Notes under the pieces: generated by a model
The model's input: only the letters and a program-made list of their open reading frames with translations
What the model was told of the DNA's origin: nothing
The model's database searches: none
Made by a program: the position numbers and the translations under genes
Assembly (NCBI RefSeq): GCF_014651015.1
Contig: NZ_BMWB01000012.1
Span: 62,001-126,000, forward strand
Source: Streptomyces xantholiticus
GTDB lineage: Bacteria; Actinomycetota; Actinomycetes; Streptomycetales; Streptomycetaceae
Direction: 5' to 3'
Length of the DNA: 64,000 nt
Part shown: positions 1-10,000 of the stretch, piece after piece
Layout: every line of letters starts with the position of its first letter
Position numbering within the stretch: the first letter of the stretch is position 1

Positions 1-62
1 TGCGGCGCGGGCGGAGTCGGTCATCCCGGCAGCGGGCCGGGGGCCTGACCGCCGGTCCGGGC

Positions 63-109
63 GTGACCGGCGGTCTGCGCCGTGCCGCGGCCCCGCCGCG
101 GCCGGTCAC
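63..109 (-). terminator. Stem-loop terminator after the amino-acid permease
   Basis: A perfect 9-bp inverted repeat, GTGACCGGC at 63-71 and GCCGGTCAC at 101-109, begins 2 bases past the permease stop codon. The G/C-rich interior contains two copies of CCGCGG that can extend the fold. There is no U-tract, which is usual for Streptomyces terminators. Terminator function is inferred from position and shape. Confidence 0.6.
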
Positions 110-110
110 A

Positions 111-1544
111 TCACGGCTGCTTCGGCGGGGCCTCGCTTTCCTCCTTCGCCAGGTTCGACTTCCGGTACGAGTAACCGAAGTAGATCACCAGGCCGATCAG
201 GAGCCACACCAGGAACCGGAGCCAGGTCTGCCAGGCCAGGAACGTGATCAGCCAGAGTGAGAACACCACACCGATCGCCGGCACGAACGGCACTCCCGGG
301 CAGCGGAAGCTCCGTGGCAACTCCGGCTGCCGGTAACGGAGCACGATCACCGCGATGCACACCACGACGAACGCGAGCAGAATGCCGATGTTGGTGAGCT
401 CCGCCGCCTCACCGATCGGCAGGAATCCGGCGATCAGCGCCGACGCCACGCCGACGATCCATGTCACCCGCACCGGCACGTGCCGCGTCGGGTGTGTCTT
501 CGCGAACCAGTGCGGCAGCAGCCCGTCGCGGCTCATCGAGAACCACACCCGCGTCACGCCCAGCATGAAGGTGAACATCACCGTGAGGATGCCGATGATC
601 GCGCCCACCGCGATGAGGTTCGCGAGACCGTCCAGCCCCACGGACTCGAAGGCCGTGGAGAACCCGCTCTCCGGGTCGATCTCCGTGTAGTTCTGCATAC
701 CCGTCAGCACCAGACAGGCCAGCACGTACAGCACCATCGAGATCGCCAGCGAGTAGATGATCGCCTTCGGCATGTGCCGCTGTGCGTCCTTGGACTCCTC
801 GGCCGCCGTCGACATGGCGTCGTATCCGAACACGGCGAAGAAGACGGTCGCCGCACCCGTGAACGCCCCGCCGACGCCGTACGGGAAGAACGGGTTGTAG
901 TTGGAGGTGTCGATGTGGAAGAAGCCGATGACGATCACCAGCAGGACGACCAGGACCTTCAGCACCACCACGACCATCTCGAACCGGGCCGCGTTCTTGA
1001 TGCCGAGCGTGAGCAGGTACGCGGTGAACAGGCACAGGATCATCGCGAACAGATCGACCTGACGCCCCTCAGCGGTGCCCGGGGCGCCCAGCATCCACAC
1101 CGGCAGGTCGACCCCCATCGCGCCGAGGAGGAAGCCGAAGTAGCCCGAGATCCCGATGGCGACCACCGCCACGATCGCCGTGTACTCCAGCAACAGGTCC
1201 CAGCCGATGAACCAGCCGGCCAGCTCGCCGAGCACGGCATAGCCGTAGGTGTACGCCGAACCCGCCTTCGGGATCATGCCCGCGAACTCGGCGTAGGAGA
1301 AGGCCGCGGCCGCGCTCGCCACGCCCGCGATCAGGAACGAGACGAGCACCGCGGGTCCGGCGGTACCGTTGGCGACCGCCCCGGCGAGGGCGAAGATCCC
1401 GGCGCCGATGATGCCGCCGATACCGATGGCCGTCAGCTGCGCCAGGCCGAGTGTTCTGGTGAGCTGCTCGCTCGGAGCGACTTCTTCGATCTGTTCGATG
1501 GGCTTGCGGCGCAGTACGCCCTGTCCCATCCGGAGCCCTGCCAT
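111..1544 (-). CDS. APC-superfamily amino-acid permease (cationic amino-acid transporter type)
   Basis: The 477-residue product is an integral membrane transporter that probably moves amino acids with protons across the cytoplasmic membrane. The N-terminal segment carries the family's glycine-rich first helix (GIGGIIGAGIFALAG, about residues 41-55), and about 12 hydrophobic segments follow, ending in a short charged tail rich in Lys and Glu. Length and helix count fit the APC cationic-amino-acid-transporter/YfnA group. The ATG at 1544 is preceded by GAGG at suitable spacing. The gene stands alone and is transcribed away from the polyketide locus. The substrate cannot be read from the sequence. 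Confidence 0.9.
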   Translation of the reverse strand: MAGLRMGQGVLRRKPIEQIEEVAPSEQLTRTLGLAQLTAIGIGGIIGAGIFALAGAVANGTAGPAVLVSFLIAGVASAAAAFSYAEFAGMIPKAGSAYTYGYAVLGELAGWFIGWDLLLEYTAIVAVVAIGISGYFGFLLGAMGVDLPVWMLGAPGTAEGRQVDLFAMILCLFTAYLLTLGIKNAARFEMVVVVLKVLVVLLVIVIGFFHIDTSNYNPFFPYGVGGAFTGAATVFFAVFGYDAMSTAAEESKDAQRHMPKAIIYSLAISMVLYVLACLVLTGMQNYTEIDPESGFSTAFESVGLDGLANLIAVGAIIGILTVMFTFMLGVTRVWFSMSRDGLLPHWFAKTHPTRHVPVRVTWIVGVASALIAGFLPIGEAAELTNIGILLAFVVVCIAVIVLRYRQPELPRSFRCPGVPFVPAIGVVFSLWLITFLAWQTWLRFLVWLLIGLVIYFGYSYRKSNLAKEESEAPPKQP

Positions 1545-2030
1545 GAGCCACCTCTTCGCAGACTGCTGTGGGCTGATGGCGGCTCATGATGGCCCAGGTG
1601 AGGCGGCGGCGGAAGACGACATGCGGTGCAGCCGAGGTGAGGGTTGCCGGAGGGTTCCGAGACCACCGGCCCGGGCCAACGCCCTGCCTTCATCGGCCGA
1701 CCGCGACCGAGCCGACGATCCGTCTCCCGCCGACCTCGAAGCGCCGTCCACGTGCGTGAACCGCATCCGAGGGTGTGCGACGACCGCTGGGCGTTCGTCC
1801 CGGCCGTAGCGCCCGCGATCCCCGGGCGCCCCATGGCATGGCATTTCTGCGTTCCGGTTCCTTCATCGTCCGCGCGCGGGTCGGAAAGTAACGCGTCAGA
1901 GGTGTGCGCCGGAGCACTGCCCGACATTCAGGTAGCTCGTTTGCGTGGCGATTGACGTTGGGACCGGCCTGTGGTCGCACGCTCTGTTCGTGCTCCGATG
2001 CCCCGTTTCTATCGGCCTTCCCGAGGCCTA

Positions 2031-2052
2031 AGTTGGTAAGACTCTGCCAACT
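2031..2052. promoter_or_regulatory. Candidate operator upstream of the polyketide genes
   Basis: AGTTGG (2031-2036) and CCAACT (2047-2052) form a perfect 6-bp inverted repeat with a 10-bp spacer, 68 bases before the DUF5988 start, in locally A/T-rich DNA. This is the size and symmetry of a dimeric HTH regulator site. No convincing -35/-10 pair could be placed, and no regulator gene adjoins the locus, so the binding protein is unknown. Confidence 0.35.
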
Positions 2053-2104
2053 ACCTTTACAAGTACGTCATCGGATCGATCCCCCGCCATTCTCTTTACA
2101 CCAC

Positions 2105-2114
2105 AGGAGGTGAT
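2105..2114 (+). promoter_or_regulatory. Exceptionally strong ribosome binding site
   Basis: AGGAGGTGAT is complementary over ten bases to the 3' end of bacterial 16S rRNA and sits 6 bases before the ATG at 2121. It fixes the start of the DUF5988 gene and predicts very efficient initiation at the head of the polyketide locus. Confidence 0.7.
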
Positions 2115-2120
2115 ACGCCC

Positions 2121-2330
2121 ATGTCTTCTCCCGGTCTCGTGTTGCTCAAAGGTGGTCCGAGCGGTGCTCCGCAGGTAGTGCAGGCGCCGTCCGGCGGCGA
2201 GGGAGTTCCGGTGAAGATCGCGTACGTCGGCGGCTACGAGCACTACGAATTCACAGGAGAGTTCGCCGACATCGGTGAGGGCCCCATGCCGGTGTACCGC
2301 TGGACGCGCCATCAGCCCGGAGCGGAATAG
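2121..2330 (+). CDS. Small DUF5988-family protein at the head of the polyketide locus
   Basis: A 69-residue protein with the family's C-terminal signature: a YEHYEF segment (about residues 40-45) followed by PVYRW near the end. There is no signal peptide or membrane segment, so it should be cytoplasmic. DUF5988 members are small actinobacterial proteins that I recall as recurring in or near biosynthetic clusters; their function is unknown to me. It lies 113 bases before the discrete ketosynthase gene, in the same direction, and has the strongest ribosome binding site seen in this window, so a high-abundance accessory role (regulatory or scaffolding) for the synthase is possible but only inferred. 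Confidence 0.75.
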   Translation: MSSPGLVLLKGGPSGAPQVVQAPSGGEGVPVKIAYVGGYEHYEFTGEFADIGEGPMPVYRWTRHQPGAE

Positions 2331-2443
2331 CGGGGCGTCGGTTTCGCAGCCGACGGTGATGAGCGGGATCCCGCAATACCGGTGGCGGATCTGCTTTCCG
2401 GTCGCGACACCGGCGCACCATCAACCGCCTATGGGAGGTCGAG

Positions 2444-3808
2444 ATGAGCAACTCCTTTTGCTCACCGCCAGAACACCGGATATCCGCAGGACCAGAACGC
2501 GGTGGAGTGAGCGCGCGGGACGTCATGGTCACCGGGATGGGGTTCTGTCTGCCGGGCAGCAGCCGGCCCGTCTTCACCGCGGACGACGTCTGGGACGTCG
2601 CGTCACGTGGCGCGTCGAACCTCGTCCACGGTGACGTCCACTACGGTGCGGTCGATCTGTCGCAGGCCATGTTCGATGCACGGCTGCCGGACATCCCGCC
2701 GACGTTCTCCCGGCACTACACGAACGCCCACAGGTTCGGGCTGGTCTCGCTGGTGGAGGCCTGCGCCGACGCCGGGCTGGACTTCCGCGCCGGTGATCTG
2801 ACGGGAGCGGCCGTTCTGACCGGGCGTGGCGGGGTGGACACCAATGTCGGGCCCTACATGGCAGTGCTCGAGGCCGATCCCCTGACGACCAGCCCGCAGG
2901 AGGCGATGGAACTGTTCGTCCGGGGCCAGCAGGGCCTCACACCGTCCGACGTCTCCCTGGTACAGGGCGCGCTCATACGGTCGACCGGCCCGTGCTTCAC
3001 CGTGTCCTGCGGGTGCGCCTCGTCCGCGGTGCAGGTCGGCACCGCTCAGCAGCTGATCGCCAACGGTGTGGTCGACCTTGCCGTCGTGTCGGGCGTGGAC
3101 CTCTTCGGTCTGGACGTCATCCTGAACGTCCAACGGCTGCTGCGTGCCGCCCAGGGGGCGTACGAGGCCGTCCGGGTCGAGGGCATGCCGCAACTCCTGC
3201 CGTCCTTCGACCGCCTGATGCGCCCGTACGACCGTCGGGCGGACTGCGTGAACCACGGTGAAGGCGCGGCCACCCTCATCCTGGAGTCCCGCAGGCACGC
3301 CGATGAGCGAGGCGCACGCGCCCATGGTCAGGTGCTGGCTCATGCCATGACCCGCGACGGTCTGGCGAACCCCCTGGCCAGTGACGACAGCGGAGCCGCG
3401 CTGGTGGAAGCCGTCCGCCAGTGCCTGGGGGACCGGTGGGACATCTCGCAGATTCCCTATGTACACGGCGGCAGCGACGGTGATGTGGTGGTCACCGCTT
3501 TTGAGGCGAACGCGGTCAAGCAGCTCTACGGCCCCGACAGCGGCCTGGTGATGACCTCGCAGGAGGCCTGCTTCGGCCACAACGGCGCGCCGGCGGGCTG
3601 CCTCGGGGTGGCGCTGAGCCTGCTGATGATGCAGCGGGGGCAGGTGTGTCCCACGGCGAACTGCGAAGAGCCCGCCGACGGGTTGCCGTTCGATCCGGTT
3701 CCCGGCACGAGCAGCAGGCCTCTCGACTTCGACTACGCGCTGACCTGCAACTACCAGATCGGCGGGGTGAAGAGCGTGCTTCTCGTCGGCAGCCCGGACG
3801 CCGTCTGA
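2444..3808 (+). CDS. Discrete beta-ketoacyl synthase (condensing enzyme)
   Basis: A 454-residue stand-alone condensing enzyme of the thiolase fold. The catalytic triad can be placed: Cys191 in the motif SCGCASS, His341 in YVHGG, and His379 in FGHNGAPAG, with spacing close to that of the KS domain of the next gene (Cys177, His312, His349). The surrounding motifs are unusual: Ser-Cys-Gly precedes the nucleophile where type I KS domains have Asp-Thr-Ala, and the C-terminus has NYQIGGV instead of the common FGFGGTN loop. It begins at an ATG with GGGAGG in front. It lies 201 bases before the large polyketide synthase and probably primes, extends or transfers its acyl chain; it could alternatively form the ester or amide bond of the final product. 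The role is inferred from context. Confidence 0.85.
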   Translation: MSNSFCSPPEHRISAGPERGGVSARDVMVTGMGFCLPGSSRPVFTADDVWDVASRGASNLVHGDVHYGAVDLSQAMFDARLPDIPPTFSRHYTNAHRFGLVSLVEACADAGLDFRAGDLTGAAVLTGRGGVDTNVGPYMAVLEADPLTTSPQEAMELFVRGQQGLTPSDVSLVQGALIRSTGPCFTVSCGCASSAVQVGTAQQLIANGVVDLAVVSGVDLFGLDVILNVQRLLRAAQGAYEAVRVEGMPQLLPSFDRLMRPYDRRADCVNHGEGAATLILESRRHADERGARAHGQVLAHAMTRDGLANPLASDDSGAALVEAVRQCLGDRWDISQIPYVHGGSDGDVVVTAFEANAVKQLYGPDSGLVMTSQEACFGHNGAPAGCLGVALSLLMMQRGQVCPTANCEEPADGLPFDPVPGTSSRPLDFDYALTCNYQIGGVKSVLLVGSPDAV

Positions 3809-4009
3809 CGGCGGTCCGTTCCGGCACCCGCGTGCCTGCCACGTGGTGCAACCCGGTTCGCGGCCCGGCCGGAGAGGGAAGGACACGCGACCTGGTGTCG
3901 CCCTCGCCGACCACGGCCGGCTCCGGCGGCGCCGATCGCCCCGTCTCGTCGACGGTCGTCCTCCCCACCATCGAAGTGATCCGACGACGGCAGCAGAGGC
4001 AGGAAGATC

Positions 4010-7000
4010 ATGGGACAGAACACGCAGGACTTTTCGGCCGGTGGGGGCGGACACATCGCCGTCATCGGCATGGGTTGCCGGCTGCCCGGGGACGTCGACT
4101 CCCCGGCTGCCTTGTGGCGGCTGCTGGCGGCCGGCCGCGACGCGGTAGGAGATCCGCCGCCCACCCGTACGGACATAGGGCGGGGCCGGGATGCCGCGCT
4201 GCCCCGGCAGGGCGGCTGGCTGAGGGACGTCTCCGGATTCGACGCGGCGTTCTTCGGTGTCTCCGGACGCGAGGCGGACATACTCGACCCCCAGCACCGG
4301 TTGTTACTCGAAGTGTCCTGGGAGGCGCTGGAGCACGCGGGACTGCCACCCGACCGCCTCGCAGGGACCTCGACCGGGGTGTTCACCGGGCTGAGCTACA
4401 CCGAGTACATGGACCGCCTGGCGGGGCATCCCAAAGAGCTGGAGGGAGCGGTCCTGACGAACGGTCACTGTGTGGCTCCGGGGCGCATCTCCTATCTGCT
4501 GGGGCTGCAAGGGCCGTCGGTGGCTTTGGACACCGCGTGCTCGTCCTCACTGGTCGCCCTGCATCTGGCGGGCCAGGCACTGCGGAACGGGGAGTGTCAT
4601 GTGGCGCTCGCCGGGGGTGTCACCCTGGTGCTCGCCTCCAGGACGACGCGGTCGTTCGTCCGGATGGGCATGCTCTCGCCGACGGGGCGCTGCCGAGCGT
4701 TCGATGCGGCGGCCGACGGCTTCGTGCGCGGTGAGGGCTGTGCGGTCGTGGTCCTGAAGCGTCTGCAGGACGCCGTGCGGGACGGTGACCGGGTGCTGGC
4801 CGTGGTCCGGGGCTCCGCCGTGAACCAGGACGGCCGGTCGGACGGCCTGGCCGCACCGTCGGCGGCGGCCCAGGAGGCACTGTTCCGTCAGGCGCTGGCC
4901 CGTGCCGGGGTCGACCCCGGTGAGGTAGGCATGATCGAGGCGCATGGCACGGGCACCCCGGTCGGCGATCCGGTGGAGTTCACGAGTCTGGCCCGCGTCT
5001 ACGGAAGGGGCCGGGATCGCTGTGCGCTGGGTTCGGTGAAGACCAACCTGGGGCACCTGGAACCAGCTGCCGGGGTCACCGGCCTGATGAAGGCGGTGCT
5101 GTGCCTGCAGCAGGGTGTCGTTCCGCCGAGCCTGCACTTCACCCGCTGGAACCCGGCCGTCGCCCCGGAGAACACTCGTTTCTTCGTGCCAGACCGGCCG
5201 ACGGACTGGCCCACCCGGACGACGTCCCGGCTGGCAGCCGTCTCCTCTTTCGGGTTCGCCGGCACGAACGCCCATGTCGTGCTGGAGCAGGCGCCTGCCA
5301 CGGCCAAGCGCCGCCCGCCGGGCACGCGCCCCGGCCGGCCGCGTGCCATGGCCGCGGAATCGCATGTCCTGCTGGTGCCCGCCGGCTCGGCCGACGTGTT
5401 GCCCGCCGCGGCGCGCACGCTTGCCGACTGGCTGGAGGGCGACGGCGCGAGCGTGCCTCTCGCCGACATCGCCCACACCCTCGCGCTGCGCCGCCCGGTC
5501 GGACGTGGGCGGCTCGGCGTGGTGGCGTCCTCACGCCCGGCCTTCGTCCGATCCCTGCGGTCGTTCGCCGCCGGAGAGGCTGTGCCGGGCGTGGTATGGG
5601 GGTCCGTCGCGGCAGGTGTGAGCAGGCGGCCGGTGTGGGTGTTCTCCGGACAGGGCTCCCAATGGCCGGGCATGGCCCGCGACTTCCTCGCGCGCGAACC
5701 GGCCTTCGCCACCGCCCTGTCCGAGATCGAGCCGCTGATCGCCGCCGAGGCCGGCTTCTCCGTACTCGACGTCGTACGGGAAGGCCGGGAGATCACCGGA
5801 TGCGGACGGGTGCAGCCGGTGCTGTTCGCCGTGCAGACCGCTCTGGCCGCCGCATGGCGGGCCTGCGGTGTGGAGCCCGCCGGGGTCGTGGGCCACTCGA
5901 TGGGCGAGGTGGCCGCCGCCGTCGTCGCGGGGGCGCTGTCCTTGCAGGACGGTGTCCGGGTGATCTGCCGGCGGTCCGCCCTGCTGACCCGCATCGCGGG
6001 CGCCGGTGCCATGGCAACCGTCGCCCTGGGCCGTGCCGAGGTGGAGGCGGACCTGGCATCCGCCGACGCCTCGGCACTGGTCTCCGTCGCGGTCCTGGCC
6101 GCGCCCGGTTCCACCGTCGTCGCCGGCGACAGGGCTGCCGTGGAGCGCATGGTCGAGTGCTGGGACGCCCGGGATGTACCCGCCCGTCTGATCGCGGTGG
6201 ACGTCGCCTCGCACTCCCCACAGGTGGAGCCGCTGTTGGACGAACTGGCGGCGGATCTCGCCGACCTGACGCCGTGCCCGCCGACCGTACCGTTCTACTC
6301 CACCGTGCTGGACGACCCCCGCACGGTCCCGGTCCTCGACGCCCAGTACTGGTGCCACAACCTGCGCCGGCCGGTGCGCTTCGCGGATGCGATCCGTACG
6401 GCAGCCCAGGACCGGCACACGGCCTACGTAGAGGTGTCCCCGCATCCGGTCGTCACCCAGGCGGTCACCGGCAGCCTGAGGGGGCTCGTCGACGCACCCG
6501 TCGTCCTGCCCACACTCCGGCGCGAGGAGAACGAGCAGGCCACCTTCCGTACCCAGCTCGGCGCCCTGCACTGCGCCGGCGCACCCGTCAACTGGGCCGC
6601 CCTGTACGAGGGCCGAGCCCTGGCCGACGTGCCCACCATGGCCTTCGACCGCAGACACCACTGGGTGGACCCGAGTGAACGGCCCGATGACGGCAGGTCC
6701 CCGGCGGCACCCGGCCTCGCGGCGGATTCCGGGCCGAGCGGCGCGCACAGTTCCCTCCCCGGAGTCCACGGGAGGACACCGGGCCGTCCCGTCCGGCACA
6801 GCTGGCGGGGAGAAGCCGGAACACGCGCCCATCCCTGGCTGGCCGACCACCAGCTGAACAACGTGGTGGTCCTGCCGGGGGCCGCCTACTGCGCCCTCGC
6901 CCTCACCGCCGCCTGCCAGGCCTTCGACGTGCCGCCGCGTGAGGTGGAGGTCGCCGACGTCGCCTTCCATGAACCGCTCGCCCTGGACGGTCGATCAGAG

Positions 7001-10000
7001 ATCACCACGACGGCGGACCTGTCCGGCCGGGGCCGCGCCACCTGCGAGATCTTCGCGCGCGCCGACGGGGACGAGGAGCAATGGGTGCTGCACGCCAGTG
7101 CCATCCTGAGTTCGGGCGGGCCACCGCGAGAGCCCGAACTCGTCCCCGTGCACACCCGGCATGTGGAGCACCCCGTGATTCTGCCCGCTGCCACCATGTA
7201 CCAGCGCCTGCGCTCGCGCGGCCTCCACCATGGAGCGGCGTTCGCGGGGATCAGCGAACTACGCCTGTCGCCCACCGGTGACAGCGTCTGGGCACGGGTC
7301 GACGTCCCCTCCCCGGCCGGTCCCACACCGGGTTCCCTGTGCGTCCATCCCGTGCTCGTGGACCTGTGCGCCCAGCTCGCAGTCGCCACCCTGGTACGGG
7401 ACGAGGCCGCCGGCGGCCTCGTCCTACCGGTCGGCGTGAAGTCGCTGAGAATCCACGGTGATCCCGGTGCGGCGGTCCACGGGCACGCGAAGATCACGCG
7501 GAAGCAGACTGACGGGATCACCGCGGACATCCGGCTGCTGAGCGGTGACGGACATACGGTGTTCGCCCTGAACGGCCTGCGCCTGCTGCAGCGCGAAGTC
7601 ACCGAGCGCACCGACGTCGACCGGTGGTTCTACGCCGTCGACTGGCAGCCCGCGCCCACCGCTGCCGAAGCACCGCCCGCGAGGACGGCGATGGCCGCGT
7701 CGGCCGGTGGCTGGCTGGTGGTCGGCGAGCGCGGCACCCGGGCGGAGGAACTCGCCGACGCGCTCCGCGTGTCCGGGGCCCGTGTCCGGGTCGCCGCCCT
7801 TCCCGAGGGCGAGCACCGTGTCCCCGCACTGCGGGACCGCCTTGCCGAGGGCGAACTGATCGATCCGCCCGGTGCCGTGGTGTTCCTTTGCACACCGTCC
7901 GGCGGACCGGAGGCCTCCGGCGTCGTCCGCTCGGCCTCCGCGCAGGCAGCCGGCGCCGACGGGCCGGTTGCCGATCCCACGGTGGACGCCCTGGAGCGCA
8001 CCCGGCGGCTCCTCGGCGTCGTCCAGGCGGTCGCGAACTGCTCCCGCCCTCCGAGGCTGTACGTCGTCACGCAGGGCGCCCGCGCCGTCGAAACGGGGGA
8101 GACGGCCGACCCCGCCCAAAGTCCGGTCCGCGGTCTGGTGCGCGTCCTGGCGCACGAGCACCCGGAGGTGCGTGCCACCCTCGTCGACACGGGACGGTCC
8201 GACGAGGACCTGCGGCAGACGGCCGACCTCCTGCTGGGCGGGACGCCCGGAGACGAGATGGCCGTGCGGGGCGCGGACCGCCGTGTGGCCCGGCTCGTCC
8301 CCGCTCCCCTCACCGACACCGAGCGCCTGAGCGTGACCGCCCGAGGGGTACGCTACGGCGTCGACCGCTTCCGGCTGCGCGCGGGCCGGGCCGGGGACCT
8401 CGGTTCCCTGCATCTTGTGGTGGGCGAGCGGCACCCGCCGGGTCCGGGTGAAGTGGAGCTTCAAGTCACCGCAGCGGGACTGAACTTCCGTGACGTCCTC
8501 ACCGTCATGGGACTTCTGCCGGCCGCGGACCGGTGCGCTGGCGGCGCCGACCGTATCGGCTTCGAATGCACGGGGACGGTGACCGCGGTCGGCCCGGGCG
8601 TCGAGCATGTCCGGGTCGGGGACTCCGTCCTGGCCGTGGATCTCGCCGGTGGCGCCTTCGGCTCGTTCACGACGGTCCGGGCCGACGCCGTGGTCCACCT
8701 GCCGGCCGGCGTCGACACCATTGCGGCGGCGGGCATCCCGACGGCGTATCTCACCGCCTGGTACGCCCTGCGGCATGTGGCGCACCTCGCCGAAGGCGAA
8801 CGCGTTCTCATCCACTCCGCCACCGGCGGTACGGGCCTGGCCGCGCTCGCCGTCGCACGGCACCTGGGGGCGGAGGTGCTTGCCACGGCAGGGAACGACG
8901 AGAAGCGCGGCTACCTGCGCGGCATGGGGGTCCGGCACGCGATGGACTCCCGCTCACTGGACTTCGCCGAACAGGCCCGCGAGGCGACCGGCGGCATGGG
9001 CGTCGACGTCGTACTCAACTCGCTCTCCGGGCCGGCGATCCGGATGGGGCTGGAGGCACTGAGTCCCTTCGGCCGGTTCGTCGAGCTGGGAGTCCGTGAC
9101 ATCCTTGCCGACACCTCCCTCGGGCTGGCGCCGTTCCGCCACAACGTCACGTTCAGCACTGTCGACCTCATAGGACTTCAGCAACGCCGCCCCAAGGCGT
9201 TCCGCGATCTCCTGGGCGAGGTCATGGACCTGTTCGCCGCCGGCGCCCTCCAGGTGCTGCCGCACCAGGAGTTCCCCCTGGCCCTGGCCACGGAGGCGTT
9301 CCGTCTCATGGCGGGCGCCGGCCACATCGGCAAACTCGTCCTGACCGTGCCCGAACACGGGGAGACGACCGCCGTGCAGGCCGAACCGCCCTCGCCGGTC
9401 CGTTCCGACGGCGCCTACGTCATCACCGGGGGACTGCGCGGCGTCGGCCTGGCCACGGCGGCCCGCCTGGCCGAACTGGGCGCCGGGCACATCGTCCTCA
9501 ACGGCCGGACACCGCCCGGCGAGTCCGCTGAAAGGAAGCTGGCCCGGCTGCGTGCCGCAGGCACCCGTATCTCCGTCGAACTGGGGGACGCCTCCCGGCC
9601 CGGGGTGGCCGAGCGGCTCGTGTCAGCGGCCACGGCAGGCGGGCTGACGTTGCGGGGAGTGGTGCATTCGGCGATGGTCCTCGACGACGCCGCGCTCACC
9701 AACATCACCGACGAACAGCTCGAACGCGTCTGGCGTCCCAAGGTCACCGCGGCATGGCGACTCCATGAGGCCCTCGCAGGGCACGCGGCCGACTGGTTCG
9801 TGCTCTACTCGTCCATGGCTTCGCTGCTGGGGAACCCGGGCCAGGGCGCGTACGCCGCCGCCAACTCCTGGCTGGACGCCTTCGCGATCTGGCGGAGCGC
9901 CCAAGGGCTGCACACCCTTGCCGTCAACTGGGGGCCGTGGGGACAGACCGGCGTCGCAACCGACTTCGCCGACCGTGGCTACGAGACCATGGCCACCCAA

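Larger units (their letters stand above)
1545..2120. other. Intergenic region between the permease and the polyketide locus
   Basis: About 575 bases separate two divergent transcription units. No coding region with convincing codon bias is seen. The last 100 bases are noticeably richer in A/T than the rest and hold an inverted repeat (2031-2052) and a strong ribosome binding site, so the promoter of the polyketide genes is most likely here. Confidence 0.5.

Noticed and set aside
480..1589. A 369-codon plus-strand frame opposite the amino-acid permease
   Set aside because: Highly charged Arg/His/Gln composition typical of a GC-rich shadow; the permease frame is unambiguous.
2603..4297. A 564-codon minus-strand frame opposite the discrete ketosynthase
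   Set aside because: It is a high-GC shadow with no motif; the plus strand carries the catalytic triad.
7424..8938. A 504-codon minus-strand frame inside the polyketide synthase gene
   Set aside because: It is antisense to intact DH, ER and linker sequence, with no recognisable domain.
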